Made by a program: the position numbers and the translations under genes
The notes under the pieces: model-generated
Told to the model about the DNA's origin: nothing
The model's database searches: none
What the model saw: only the letters and a program-made list of their open reading frames with translations
NCBI GenBank assembly: GCA_022072095.1
Contig: JAJVIJ010000003.1
Span: 62,001 to 126,000, forward strand
DNA from: Rhodocyclaceae bacterium
GTDB taxonomy: Bacteria > Pseudomonadota > Gammaproteobacteria > Burkholderiales > Rhodocyclaceae
DNA: 64,000 nt
Reading direction: 5' to 3'
Shown here: piece by piece, positions 1 to 8,412 of the stretch
Numbering within the stretch: position 1 is the stretch's first letter
Layout of the letters: each line of letters begins with the position of its first letter

Positions 1-79
1 CAGCGGCCGTGCGAGCAGCAGGCCGCGGAGGGAGAAATAGCCAGCGAGGAGCGAATGATCACGCATGGGCGCAGAGTCT

Positions 80-112
80 AGCGGACGCTCGCGGCGCTTG
101 CAAGCGTCCGCT
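80..112 (-). terminator. Inverted repeat downstream of the DUF35 gene
   Basis: A perfect 10-bp inverted repeat (AGCGGACGCT at 80-89, AGCGTCCGCT at 103-112) with a 13-nt loop begins 8 nt after the stop codon of the minus-strand DUF35 gene. No T-tract follows on that strand, so it is a GC-rich hairpin that may stop or stabilise the transcript rather than a textbook intrinsic terminator. Nothing else was recognised in bases 1-119. Confidence 0.35.
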
Positions 113-119
113 CGCGCCC

Positions 120-509
120 TCAATCGGGGGTAAACATCGGCATGGGTGGTCCGCCGTCGGTCGGCTTGAACGTCACCCGTACCTTCTGGCCGATCCGGAT
201 CCCCTTCAGGTCACAATCGACGATATTGGTCATCATCGACACGCCCTCGTCCAGGGTGACATAGGCGATCGCATAGGGAACCGGTGTTCGCCACAGCACG
301 CTGTAGGTGTAAATCGTGCCCGTGCCGCGCGCCTCGCACCATTCGGTGTTGTCGCTGAAGCAATGCGGGCAGATCGAGCGCGGGTAATGGTGGTACTCAC
401 CACAATCGCGGCAGCGCTTGACCATCAGCTTGCCCTTGGCGGCCGCCTGCCAGTAGACCTCGGTCTCGGGATAGACGGCCGGGGCGGCGAGTTTGCGTTC
501 CTGGGTCAT
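120..509 (-). CDS. DUF35 Zn-ribbon / OB-fold acyl-CoA-associated protein
   Basis: 129-residue protein. The N-terminal part carries a four-cysteine rubredoxin-like zinc ribbon (C33, C36, C47, C50, in the form CRDCG and CPHC), followed by an OB-fold half with the conserved run GTGTIYTYSVLWR. This is the DUF35 architecture, whose members partner thiolase-fold enzymes and are thought to bind the CoA nucleotide. The start was placed at the ATG at 509 because family homology begins there; the frame stays open upstream with no family-like sequence. It lies 4 nt downstream of the thiolase-like gene in the same direction, so the two are almost certainly co-transcribed and probably form a complex, as in Ltp2/ChsH2-type retro-aldolases or thiolase/DUF35/HMG-CoA synthase complexes. 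Its substrate cannot be read from sequence. Confidence 0.85.
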   Translation of the reverse strand: MTQERKLAAPAVYPETEVYWQAAAKGKLMVKRCRDCGEYHHYPRSICPHCFSDNTEWCEARGTGTIYTYSVLWRTPVPYAIAYVTLDEGVSMMTNIVDCDLKGIRIGQKVRVTFKPTDGGPPMPMFTPD

Positions 510-513
510 GCTC

Positions 514-1680
514 TCACTCCCTTTCCAGAATGACGGTACCACTGCCGTGACGGGTGCCGATCGAACCGCCCGTGCCATGCGCAAGGGCCAGCTTGCAGTC
601 CCTGACCTGGACCGCCGGGTGCGCTTCGCCGCGCAACTGACGGACCGCCTCGACCACTTTCGTGAGTCCGCCCCGGTTCTGCGGATGGTTGTTGCACAGG
701 CCACCGCCATCGGTGTTCACCGGCAGCTTGCCGACGCCCGAGATCAGATTGCCGTCGGCGACGAACTTGCCGCCCTGGCCCTTCTCGCAAAAACCCAGGT
801 CCTCAAGTTGCATCAGCACCGTGATCGTGAAACTGTCATAGATCGAGGCATACTGGATGTCGGACGGCTTCACGCCCGCCTCGGCAAACGCCGCCGGCCC
901 GGACCAGACCGCGCCGGTGTAGGTCAGGTCGACCTTCCCGCCCATCTGGCCTTTCGGGCTCTCGCCCGCACCCATCACCTTCACCAGCGGACGCTTGAGG
1001 CTCTTCGCGATTTCCGGACGGGTGACGATGATCGCGCCACCGCCGTCGCTGATCACGCAGCAGTCGAGCCGGTGCAGCGGATCCGCGATCATCGGCGAAT
1101 TGACCACATCCTCCACCGTGACGACATCGCGCATCACCGCGTTGGGGTTGTGCTGCGCATGATGCGAGAAGGCTACGCGTATCCAGGCGAGCTGCTCGCT
1201 GGTGGTGCCGTACTGGTACATGTGGCGCATGGCCGCCATGCCATACATATTGGTCGTCACCGGCCCGTAGGGAAACTCGAACGGCATGTCGGCGGTATTG
1301 CCGAAGACGCGCGGCGCCGTGCCCGTGGCCATGCCTTCGGCCTTGGGTCGCCCGGCCAGCGTGATCAGCGCGACATTGCACTTGCCCATGGCGATCGCCT
1401 CGGCCGCATGGCCGACGTGCACGACATACGAGGACCCGCCGGTTTCCGTCGAATCGACATGGCGCACCCTGAGCCCCATGTAATCCACCATGTTGATCGC
1501 ACCCAGGCCGGGCGCATCGCCGGCGCAGAAATAGCCGTCGACATCGCGCATCGACAGCCCGGCGTCCTCCAGTGCCCCCTTGGCTACCTCGGCGTGCAGC
1601 TGCATCACCGATTTGTCCCGCGCCTCACGCGTCGGGTGTTCGAACACCCCCGCGATGCAGGCCTTGCCCTTGATGCTCAT
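514..1680 (-). CDS. Thiolase-fold protein lacking the catalytic cysteines (Ltp2/SCP2-like)
   Basis: 388 residues, the normal length for the SCP2/lipid-transfer thiolase family. The motif that carries the acylated nucleophile in true thiolases (NCSTGSS in the paralogue at 55047-56231) reads TETGGSS here, so the cysteine position is Glu79. The second catalytic cysteine near the C-terminus (GLGGACVV in the paralogue) is also gone, replaced by a GTGGS segment, while the active-site His in NNHP is kept. Thiolysis or condensation through an acyl-cysteine is therefore not expected. Known cysteine-less relatives paired with DUF35 proteins are retro-aldolases of steroid side-chain degradation (Ltp2) or non-decarboxylating acyl-transfer scaffolds. 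The DUF35 partner follows directly. The loss of both cysteines is observed; the aldolase assignment is inference. Confidence 0.75.
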   Translation of the reverse strand: MSIKGKACIAGVFEHPTREARDKSVMQLHAEVAKGALEDAGLSMRDVDGYFCAGDAPGLGAINMVDYMGLRVRHVDSTETGGSSYVVHVGHAAEAIAMGKCNVALITLAGRPKAEGMATGTAPRVFGNTADMPFEFPYGPVTTNMYGMAAMRHMYQYGTTSEQLAWIRVAFSHHAQHNPNAVMRDVVTVEDVVNSPMIADPLHRLDCCVISDGGGAIIVTRPEIAKSLKRPLVKVMGAGESPKGQMGGKVDLTYTGAVWSGPAAFAEAGVKPSDIQYASIYDSFTITVLMQLEDLGFCEKGQGGKFVADGNLISGVGKLPVNTDGGGLCNNHPQNRGGLTKVVEAVRQLRGEAHPAVQVRDCKLALAHGTGGSIGTRHGSGTVILERE

Positions 1681-1811
1681 GCTCTCGTCTCCTGTCGTTT
1701 GGATATGGAATGCGTCGATTCTATCGTTCTACCGGAAGACCCTGCCATGCGAGCGACGCACCTCTCGTCTATCATGCCTTGCTCCAGTCTCGACTTCGCG
1801 TCGCCTGAACC

Positions 1812-4388
1812 ATGCCCGCCGACTCAGCCACGCCCGGTAGCGAACCAGCGCGCCGCCCATGGCATTGCCAGACCGTCGAGGCCGCGCTCGACCGGCTCGG
1901 CACCGATCCGGCACAGGGACTCGAGCATGACGAGGCCGCGCGCCGTCTGCTCCGATATGGTCCGAACCGTCTCGCCGAGGCGCGCTCGCGCGGGCCCTGG
2001 CGCATGCTCGCGGCGCAATTCGCCGACCTGATGATCGTATTGCTGATCGGCGCGGCCCTGATCGCGGTCTGGGTCGGCGAGACCGCCGACGCGCTGGTCA
2101 TTCTTGCGATCCTGGTCGCCAACGCCGCCATCGGCTTTGCCCAGGAATACCGTGCCGAGCGCGCCATGGTGGCGCTCAGGGCGCTGGCGGCACCGCAGGC
2201 CCGTGTGCGTCGCAGCGGTCAGCCGACGACGATCCCGGCCGAGGATCTGGTGCCCGGCGACGTCGTGCTGATCGAAGCCGGCGATGGCATCCCGGCGGAC
2301 CTGCGGCTCATCGATACCGCGGGCCTGCAACTCGCCGAGGCCGCGCTCACCGGCGAGTCGGTGCCGATACTCAAGAGCGCTGCCGTCGTCGATGACCCCG
2401 ACGCAGCGCTCGGCGACCGCCACAACATGGCATTCAAGGGCACGCTGGCCGTTGCCGGGCGGGCAAGCGGCGTGGTCGTCGCGACCGGAACCGAGACCGA
2501 GCTGGGGCGCATCGCCGGCCTGCTCGCACATGCGGAAGGCGTGCGTACGCCGCTGCAACGTCGTCTCGCCCAGCTTTCGGTCCGGCTCGCGTTCGCGGTG
2601 GTCGCCATCTGCGCGGTCGTTTTTCTGTTCGGCATGCTGCGCGGCGAGCCTCCGCTGCAGATGTTTCTGACGGCGCTGGCGCTCGCCGTCGCCGCCGTGC
2701 CCGAGGCCATGCCGGCGGTCGTCGCGATCACGCTGGCGCTGGGCGCGCGGCGCATGGCGGCGGAACGGGCGCTGATCCGCCACCTGCCCGCAGTGGAGAC
2801 GCTGGGCTCGGTGACCTTCATCTGCAGCGACAAGACCGGCACGTTGACCGAAAACCGCATGCGCGTCGTCGACCACCGGGCGGTGGCCGACGAACGCGAG
2901 TTGTTCTGCGCGCTCGCTTTGAACAGTGACGCCACCGGGACCTCGGGTGACCCGACCGAGATCGCGCTGGTCGAGGCCGCCGACCAGCTCGGGATCGATG
3001 TCACGACGCTGCGTCGCGAGCGAGCGCGTATCGCCGAGCTGCCGTTCGACTCGGCTCGCCGGCGCATGCTCACGCTGCATCGGGTACACGACGACACCCT
3101 CGTCGCCTACGCGAAGGGGGCACCCGAAGCCGTGTTCACGCTTTGCCAGGCGTTCGACGAGGACTGGCAGCGACAGTCGGAGGCCATGGCCCGATCGGGC
3201 CTACGCGTCCTGGCGGTCGCATCGAAATCGCTCGCAGCCATCCCGAGCGAACTCGCGGATGCCGAAAAGGACATGGCCCTGATCGGCCTGGTCGGCCTGC
3301 TCGACCCGGAACGCCCCGAAGCACGGGGCGCAGTGGCCCAGTGCCTGCATGCCGGCATTCGCCCCGTCATGATCACCGGCGACCATCCCGCGACGGCGGC
3401 AGCCATCGCCCGCAATCTGGGCATACTCGATCGCGCTGGCCGGGTGCTGACGGGCGTCGAACTCGCGCGCCTCGGGCAACGAGAACTCGAAGCGATCGTC
3501 ACCGACATCGCGGTCTATGCCCGTGTCGATCCGGAACAGAAGATACGCATCGTGCGTGCGCTGCAAGCACGCGGCGAATGTGTCGCGATGACCGGCGACG
3601 GTGTGAACGACGCACCGGCGCTGAAGCAGGCCGACATCGGCGTCGCCATGGGCAAGGGAGGCACGGAAGTCGCTCGCGAAGCCGCCGACATCGTATTGCT
3701 CGACGACCATTTCGCGACCATCGTCTCGGCGGTACGCGAGGGTCGGCGCATCTATGACAACATCCGTCGTTTCGTGCGCTACGTGCTGGCCTGCAACGCC
3801 GGCGAGGTGTGGACGATCTTTCTGGCGCCATTCTTCGGGCTGCCGGTGCCGCTGTTGCCTATCCACATTCTCTGGGTGAATCTGGTCACTGACGGCCTGC
3901 CCGGGCTCGCGCTCGCCGCCGAACCGGCCGAGCGCCGTGTCATGCAGCGCCCGCCGCACCCTCCGAACGCGAGCCTGTTTGCGCAGGGCATGGGCGTGCA
4001 AATCATCTGGTCCGGCCTGTTGATCGCGGCCTCATGCCTGCTCGCGCAGTCCTGGTGTCTATATACCGGCGGCCCATGGCAGAGCATGGTGTTCACGGTG
4101 CTCACCTTATCCCAACTTGGCAACGCCATGGTGATGCGCTCCGAGCACGAGACGCTGCTTACGCGCGGCCTGCGCGGCAATCCGCTGCTGTGGCTGTCGA
4201 TCGCCGGCACGCTGATCGTCCACCTCGCCATCCTGTACCTGCCGGCGCTCAATGCGATCTTTCGCACCGATCCGCTGTCGGCAAGGGAATGGCTGGTCGC
4301 ACTGTTGCTATCCGCGCTGGCGCCTGTCGCCATCGAGCTGGACAAGCTGTGCCGCGGGCGGCGCCGGAGATCCCGCCGTGACGGATAA
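1812..4388 (+). CDS. P-type cation-transporting ATPase (P2A, Ca2+-type)
   Basis: 858-residue integral membrane ATPase that should move a cation across the inner membrane using ATP. Domains in order: an N-terminal cation-ATPase segment (about 15-85), the actuator domain with TGES at 180-183, TM3-4 with the ion-binding motif written PEAMP where typical Ca2+ pumps have PEGLP, the phosphorylation motif DKTGTLTEN with phospho-acceptor D340, the nucleotide-binding domain, the hinge GDGVNDAP, and a C-terminal six-helix membrane block with NLVTDGLPGLALAAEP typical of the P2A group. The PEAMP variant leaves the ion (Ca2+, Mn2+ or other) uncertain. It is divergent from the thiolase-like gene, with a shared 131-bp upstream region, and the CoA-transferase gene follows after 35 bp. 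Confidence 0.88.
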   Translation: MPADSATPGSEPARRPWHCQTVEAALDRLGTDPAQGLEHDEAARRLLRYGPNRLAEARSRGPWRMLAAQFADLMIVLLIGAALIAVWVGETADALVILAILVANAAIGFAQEYRAERAMVALRALAAPQARVRRSGQPTTIPAEDLVPGDVVLIEAGDGIPADLRLIDTAGLQLAEAALTGESVPILKSAAVVDDPDAALGDRHNMAFKGTLAVAGRASGVVVATGTETELGRIAGLLAHAEGVRTPLQRRLAQLSVRLAFAVVAICAVVFLFGMLRGEPPLQMFLTALALAVAAVPEAMPAVVAITLALGARRMAAERALIRHLPAVETLGSVTFICSDKTGTLTENRMRVVDHRAVADERELFCALALNSDATGTSGDPTEIALVEAADQLGIDVTTLRRERARIAELPFDSARRRMLTLHRVHDDTLVAYAKGAPEAVFTLCQAFDEDWQRQSEAMARSGLRVLAVASKSLAAIPSELADAEKDMALIGLVGLLDPERPEARGAVAQCLHAGIRPVMITGDHPATAAAIARNLGILDRAGRVLTGVELARLGQRELEAIVTDIAVYARVDPEQKIRIVRALQARGECVAMTGDGVNDAPALKQADIGVAMGKGGTEVAREAADIVLLDDHFATIVSAVREGRRIYDNIRRFVRYVLACNAGEVWTIFLAPFFGLPVPLLPIHILWVNLVTDGLPGLALAAEPAERRVMQRPPHPPNASLFAQGMGVQIIWSGLLIAASCLLAQSWCLYTGGPWQSMVFTVLTLSQLGNAMVMRSEHETLLTRGLRGNPLLWLSIAGTLIVHLAILYLPALNAIFRTDPLSAREWLVALLLSALAPVAIELDKLCRGRRRRSRRDG

Positions 4389-4423
4389 TCCGCGACCATG
4401 ACGTGAACGAGGAGACCGAGAAC

Positions 4424-5179
4424 ATGAGAACGACGATCCTGACGAGCTTCGACGAAGCCATCGCCGACTTCCGCGACGGCGCCTCGCTGATGGCTTTTTC
4501 GTGGGGCATGGCCGGCACCCCGCAAAACCTGTTGCGTGCGTTGATCGCGCGCGGCAGCCGCGACTTGACGCTGATCGCGCATCACGTCATGCCGGCGATC
4601 GTCGGCAAGTCCGTCTTGCCCGGCGTCGTCACCCTGTTCGACCTCGCCCACCAAGTCAGGAAACTCATCACCGCCTGGCCGGGTACGTCCTACATCGGCC
4701 TGGTGTCACCGATGGAGCAGCGCATACGTGCCGGGGAAATCGAGCTCGAGCTGCAAAGCCACGGCCTACTGACCGAGCGCATGCGCGCCGGCGGCGCCGG
4801 TATCGGCGGCTTTTACGCGCAGACCGGTCTCGGCACGCTGATCGCGGAGGGCAAGGAAACGCGTGTGATCGATGGCAAGACCTACCTGTTCCAGTTGCCG
4901 CTCACGGCCGATTTCGCATTCATCCGCGCGCATCGCGCCGACCGGCTCGGCAACCTGACCTATCGCGGTGGCGCGCGTGGCTCCAATCCCTTGATGGCCA
5001 AGGCTGCGCGCACGGTCATCGCCGAGGTGGACGAGATCGTCGAGCCCGGCGAGCTCGACCCTGAAACCATCGTCACACCGGGCATCTACGTCGACCGCCT
5101 GATCCAGATCCCCGACGGCGCGTTGGGCAGTGCCGCGCATCGCCGCACAGCTCTGGCGAAGCTGACCGGGAACGCGTGA
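4424..5179 (+). CDS. CoA-transferase family I, alpha subunit (orphan)
   Basis: 251-residue protein of the family I CoA-transferase alpha subunit. It shows the oxyanion/glycine-rich GAGIGGFYAQTGLGT segment and the LGNLTYRGGARGSNP region seen in 3-oxoacid and glutaconate CoA-transferase A subunits. The catalytic glutamate of this family sits on the beta subunit, and no beta gene lies next to it: the downstream neighbour is a convergent LysR gene and the upstream neighbour an ATPase. It must pair with a beta subunit encoded elsewhere or have another function. The ATG at 4424 was chosen because GAGGAG lies 9 nt upstream; an in-frame GTG at 4403 precedes that ribosome site. Confidence 0.8.
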   Translation: MRTTILTSFDEAIADFRDGASLMAFSWGMAGTPQNLLRALIARGSRDLTLIAHHVMPAIVGKSVLPGVVTLFDLAHQVRKLITAWPGTSYIGLVSPMEQRIRAGEIELELQSHGLLTERMRAGGAGIGGFYAQTGLGTLIAEGKETRVIDGKTYLFQLPLTADFAFIRAHRADRLGNLTYRGGARGSNPLMAKAARTVIAEVDEIVEPGELDPETIVTPGIYVDRLIQIPDGALGSAAHRRTALAKLTGNA

Positions 5180-5188
5180 GGCGTTCCC
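5168..5188 (+). terminator. Hairpin across the CoA-transferase stop codon
   Basis: A perfect 8-bp stem (GGGAACGC at 5168-5175, GCGTTCCC at 5181-5188) with a 5-nt loop spans the stop codon of the CoA-transferase gene. It lies between that gene and the convergent lysR gene. No U-tract follows, so this is only a candidate terminator, possibly acting for both strands. Confidence 0.35.
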
Positions 5189-5219
5189 GCCGCTAGCCGA
5201 AGGGAATGGACCCCGGCGG

Positions 5220-6206
5220 TCAGGCGACGGCTAGCTGCCGTCGTGGTGTCATCGTGACCACCGAACGCCCGCCGGCCTCCGGCGCGACACCCCTTCTCGC
5301 CATCTGGATGAACTGATCCCGGAACCAACGCGCTTCTTCGCCGTAGTGATTCCTGTCATGCCAGAGCAGGTAATAACGCACGGCCGGACAGATCGTCGGC
5401 AGTGGTGCCAGCGTCAATGGCAGGAATGACATGTAGTGTTCTGCGAACATGCGTGGTCCGGTGAAAATCATGTCCGAACGCAACAGCAGGTGCGGGATCA
5501 GATGGAAATGGGGGACCGATGCGACGACGTTGCGGCGCAAGCGTTCCCGCGACAGGTGCAGATCGATCACGCCGCGCTGCCCGACCGAGTCTGGCGTCGG
5601 CACCAGATGCTCGGCCTCCAGATACTGCTTCAGGCTCATCCTTCCCCCCGACAGCGGGTGGCCCAGGCGCATCACGCAGACCAGTTCGTCCTCGAACAGC
5701 GTGGTCGTGCGCAGATGTTCGGGGGGCTGCGGCCAATTGGCGACGACCAGATCGAGCTCCCCACACTCCAGCGCCTGCACGTAGTCGTAACCGGCACCAA
5801 ACGCCTGCAACGCCAGTTGCGTATGCGGGGCAAGGCGGCGCAGTCGCCCGACGATGTCGCCAAACAGGTCGGCACTCAGATAGTCCGGCGTCGCGACATT
5901 GAAGATGCGCCGCGATTTGGCCGGATCGAAATGCACCTGCTGCAATGCGATCGATTCGATCTGTTGCAGTGCAACGCGAACGGGCTCGAGCAGCGATGCC
6001 CCGCGCTCGGTCGGCGTCATGCCGCTGCGGCTGCGAACCAGCAGCGGATCGCCCGTCATCTCGCGCAGGCGCCGCAGGGCCGTGCTGACCGCGGGCTGAG
6101 ACTGATTGAGCCGGCGCGCGGCGCGCGACACGCTGCATTCCGTCAGCAGCGCGTGCAGCACGCGCAGCAGATGCACATCGATCGATTCCCAAGCACAGTG
6201 TGCCAT
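5220..6206 (-). CDS. LysR-family transcriptional regulator
   Basis: 328 residues. The N-terminal winged helix-turn-helix (about 12-70) contains SVSRAARRLNQSQPAVSTAL and the typical LVRSRSGMTPTERG strand, followed by a LysR substrate-binding domain. The layout, with NVATPDYLSADLF opening the effector domain, resembles the NodD/DntR/LinR subgroup that senses aromatic or small hydrophobic ligands; this subgroup placement is inference. It is convergent with the CoA-transferase gene, and its 5' side opens onto a 434-bp intergenic region that holds a 25-bp dyad (6303-6327). That dyad could be an autoregulatory site. Its target genes are unknown; the nearby acyl-CoA genes are plausible. Confidence 0.88.
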   Translation of the reverse strand: MAHCAWESIDVHLLRVLHALLTECSVSRAARRLNQSQPAVSTALRRLREMTGDPLLVRSRSGMTPTERGASLLEPVRVALQQIESIALQQVHFDPAKSRRIFNVATPDYLSADLFGDIVGRLRRLAPHTQLALQAFGAGYDYVQALECGELDLVVANWPQPPEHLRTTTLFEDELVCVMRLGHPLSGGRMSLKQYLEAEHLVPTPDSVGQRGVIDLHLSRERLRRNVVASVPHFHLIPHLLLRSDMIFTGPRMFAEHYMSFLPLTLAPLPTICPAVRYYLLWHDRNHYGEEARWFRDQFIQMARRGVAPEAGGRSVVTMTPRRQLAVA

Positions 6207-6302
6207 CGCGACCTCCCTTTGATCTCATGGACTCGTCGACTTCTGTAAAGCAAGAACCTTTCCAGCCCTGCCGACACCTCGGTTCCCATTCTTCGAACAA
6301 CC

Positions 6303-6327
6303 GACGATATTGCATCGCAACATCGTC
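6303..6327. promoter_or_regulatory. 25-bp dyad, candidate LysR operator
   Basis: Two 11-bp arms, GACGATATTGC and GCAACATCGTC, are reverse complements apart from one position and are separated by the 3-nt centre ATC. It contains a T-N11-A core (T6310 to A6322), the signature of LysR-type sites. It lies 97-121 nt upstream of the lysR start codon on the opposite strand. Function as an operator is inferred. Confidence 0.5.
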
Positions 6328-6549
6328 TTGTGCGCCTCGAGCCGGTGCGCGCAGACCGTGTGCCGGCCGATCAGCGGGCCGCGCCAGGGACCTTCGTGCA
6401 AGCGTCCTGGGCTTGTCGGTCGGGACGACGAACACGGACCGTACCCCGCTGCCCCGCCCTGGTGCCAACCGGCCATGGCCTGCACCACCAGCGAACATCG
6501 TGCGAACCGAAGCCGGGTCTCACACGCGGGGTTCGAGCCCCCCGTGACA

Positions 6550-6565
6550 TGGCATGAGTCTTGCT
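6550..6565 (+). promoter_or_regulatory. Sigma-54-like promoter of the hpxZ-like gene
   Basis: TGGCAT-GAGTC-TTGCT matches the -24/-12 consensus TGGCAC-N5-TTGCW with one mismatch, and the invariant GG and GC are exactly 10 nt apart. A start site would fall near 6577, about 64 nt upstream of the TTG start at 6641. A sigma-54 element also heads the facing urea operon. Confidence 0.55.
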
Positions 6566-6640
6566 GGATGATCCGGACAGACCGTCCATGGCCGCGTCGG
6601 TCTTCGACCCAGGGACGATCGATGACGCAGGGAAGCTCTC

Positions 6641-7039
6641 TTGATAGACTCGACACAGATCAACTTGCCCCAGGTCGTCGCCGAGGTGGAAATGGCCTTT
6701 CAGGCCTACGAAGCGGCCTTGATGAGCAATGACCTGGCCGGCCTCGACGCTCTGTTCTGGGAGGACGACCGCACCGTACGCTACGGCAGCCACGAAAACC
6801 TCTACGGCATCGCAGCGATCAGGGCTTTCCGCGTCCAGCGCCCGACCGCGAACCTGGCCCGACGGGTCACGCGCGTCACCATGACGACCTATGGCCACGA
6901 CTTCGCGACGGTCGACATCGAGTTTTCCCGCCACGACGAACGCGGCCGTCAAAGTCAGACCTGGGTCAGGATGGCGCGTGGCTGGCAAGTGGTCGCGGCG
7001 CACATCAGCCTGTTGCCGAACGTCGACCCGTCGCGCTGA
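6641..7039 (+). CDS. hpxZ: HpxZ/AtzH-like NTF2-fold protein (DUF3225)
   Basis: 132-residue protein of the SnoaL/NTF2-like DUF3225 family. Typical features are INLPQVVAEVE at the N-terminus, a paired YEAALMSNDLAGLDALFW helix and the FSRHDERGRQSQTWVRM strand. Relatives are HpxZ of oxalurate catabolism and AtzH, the auxiliary subunit of 1-carboxybiuret hydrolase. These are small partners of amidase-signature enzymes in purine or s-triazine nitrogen salvage, but no such amidase is present in the window. The TTG start at 6641 has GGAAG 5 nt upstream and gives the expected family N-terminus; no in-frame ATG lies near it. It is convergent with ureG, and its sigma-54-like promoter suggests nitrogen-controlled expression. 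HpxZ versus AtzH cannot be decided here. Confidence 0.75.
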   Translation: MIDSTQINLPQVVAEVEMAFQAYEAALMSNDLAGLDALFWEDDRTVRYGSHENLYGIAAIRAFRVQRPTANLARRVTRVTMTTYGHDFATVDIEFSRHDERGRQSQTWVRMARGWQVVAAHISLLPNVDPSR

Positions 7040-7079
7040 GCGTCGGGGTGACCCGCTGCGATGCCGGAAGCCGGCCGGA

Positions 7080-7700
7080 CTACGCGGCTGCGCCGGCCAG
7101 CATGCCCTGATGCTCGACGAAGCGGACGATCTCGGTCAGCCCTTCGCCGGACTTCAGGTTGCTGAACACGAACGGCCGCTCACCGCGCATCAGGCGCGCG
7201 TCGCGCTCCATGACGGCCAGCGACGCACCCACCATGGGTGCGAGATCGATCTTGTTGATCACCAGCAGATCCGACTTGGTGATGCCGGGCCCGCCCTTGC
7301 GCGGGATCTTGTCGCCGGCGGCGACGTCGATGACGTAGACGGTCAGATCGGAAAGCTCGGGGCTGAACGTCGCCGCCAGATTGTCGCCACCGGACTCGAT
7401 GAAGATCAGTTGCAGGTCCTGAAATCGCGCCTGCAGACGCGCAACGGCTTCCAGGTTGATGCTCGCGTCCTCGCGGATCGCGGTATGCGGACAGCCGCCG
7501 GTCTCGACACCGATGATGCGCTCCGGCGCGAGCGCCTGATGTCGCACGAGAAACTGCGCATCCTCTTCGGTGTAGATGTCGTTGGTGACGACCGCGATGC
7601 GGTAACGCTCGCGCAATGCGCGACACAGTGCCAGTGTCAGCGCCGTCTTGCCGGACCCGACCGGGCCACCGATACCGACTCTGAGAGCTTGCGAACTCAT
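7080..7700 (-). CDS. ureG: Urease accessory GTPase UreG
   Basis: 206 residues, the usual UreG length. SIMIBI-class GTPase that drives nickel delivery to apo-urease. The P-loop GGPVGSGKT is at 11-19, the nickel-binding CPH motif occurs in [13 protein letters not shown], and the base-recognition motif NKID is present. The start was set at the ATG at 7700, because the 45 upstream in-frame residues are unlike UreG. It is the last gene of the urea operon, 28 bp after ureF, and is convergent with the hpxZ-like gene. Confidence 0.97.
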   Translation of the reverse strand: MSSQALRVGIGGPVGSGKTALTLALCRALRERYRIAVVTNDIYTEEDAQFLVRHQALAPERIIGVETGGCPHTAIREDASINLEAVARLQARFQDLQLIFIESGGDNLAATFSPELSDLTVYVIDVAAGDKIPRKGGPGITKSDLLVINKIDLAPMVGASLAVMERDARLMRGERPFVFSNLKSGEGLTEIVRFVEHQGMLAGAAA

Positions 7701-7728
7701 GACAGGCGCTCCTTTCCGAACTTGCAAC

Positions 7729-8412
7729 TCACGACCGGAACAGCCGCGAGTATTGTCCCTCGTGCCTCGCCGACGCAATCGCGAAGGCGGGGGCGAAATT
7801 GCTCCACTCATCATCGCCAATCGTCGCCGCAGCATCTGCCACTTCCGCCACCAGCGGCATCAACCGGGCAAGCAGGTCCTGACCCTCGCTCTGCCCCATG
7901 GGCACGAGCTTCACCGCCGCCAGAACCTGGTTTTCCAGCCACGACCACAGATACCCCAGCCTTGCGTCCGACGCCGGGATCGCGAACGCGACCGCCGCGC
8001 ATGACCAGGCCGTCGGATAAGCGGGCTCGGCGCAGGCGCTCAATGCGTCGACGAAACGCCGCTCGACCGCCGGCAGGCGCAGCAGCCAGCGACGACAGGA
8101 TGCGCCCATCTGCACGGTTTCGGCACGCAGCTCGCCACTTTCGCGACTGGCCAAGAAGCGCGCATTGAGCGCAGCGACGCGGTCCTGATCACCCAGCTTC
8201 CAGGCGGTGATCAGGGCGTGCAACAAGGGCGCCTCGCAGCGGCCGAGCGCATGACGCAACACGCCCTCCAGCCAGCGCCCGGCGCTGTCACGATCGCGCA
8301 CCGCGCCGGTCTCGACCTGCCATTCCAGGCCCTGCGAGTAGGCAAAGGCGCCCACCGGCAAGGCCGGACTCGCAAGCCGCAACAACTGCATCAGGGCCAG
8401 CGCGTCGCTCAT
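7729..8412 (-). CDS. ureF: Urease accessory protein UreF
   Basis: 227 residues. All-helical UreF, which joins UreD and UreG in the urease activation complex and gates UreG GTP hydrolysis. Family marks are the N-terminal [21 protein letters not shown] and the C-terminal region ending in SRLFRS. Its ATG overlaps the ureE stop codon by 4 bp, which points to coupled translation. No anomaly was seen. Confidence 0.96.
   Translation of the reverse strand: MSDALALMQLLRLASPALPVGAFAYSQGLEWQVETGAVRDRDSAGRWLEGVLRHALGRCEAPLLHALITAWKLGDQDRVAALNARFLASRESGELRAETVQMGASCRRWLLRLPAVERRFVDALSACAEPAYPTAWSCAAVAFAIPASDARLGYLWSWLENQVLAAVKLVPMGQSEGQDLLARLMPLVAEVADAAATIGDDEWSNFAPAFAIASARHEGQYSRLFRS

Larger units (their letters stand above)
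6207..6640. other. 434-bp divergent intergenic region between lysR and hpxZ-like gene
   Basis: No coding sequence is convincing here. The segment holds a near-perfect 25-bp dyad at 6303-6327 about 100 nt upstream of lysR, several TGCACCA/TGGTGC-like half-sites around 6470-6495, and a sigma-54-like -24/-12 element at 6550-6565 pointing to the hpxZ-like gene. It therefore looks like a shared regulatory region. Confidence 0.5.

Noticed and set aside
493-2031. 512-codon plus-strand frame over the thiolase-like gene
   Set aside because: Overlaps well-supported minus-strand genes and has no domain signature.
6525-6550. tRNA-like T-arm (GGGGTTCGAGCCCCCC)
   Set aside because: No matching acceptor, D-arm or anticodon arm could be laid out around it; the acceptor 5' strand is absent upstream.
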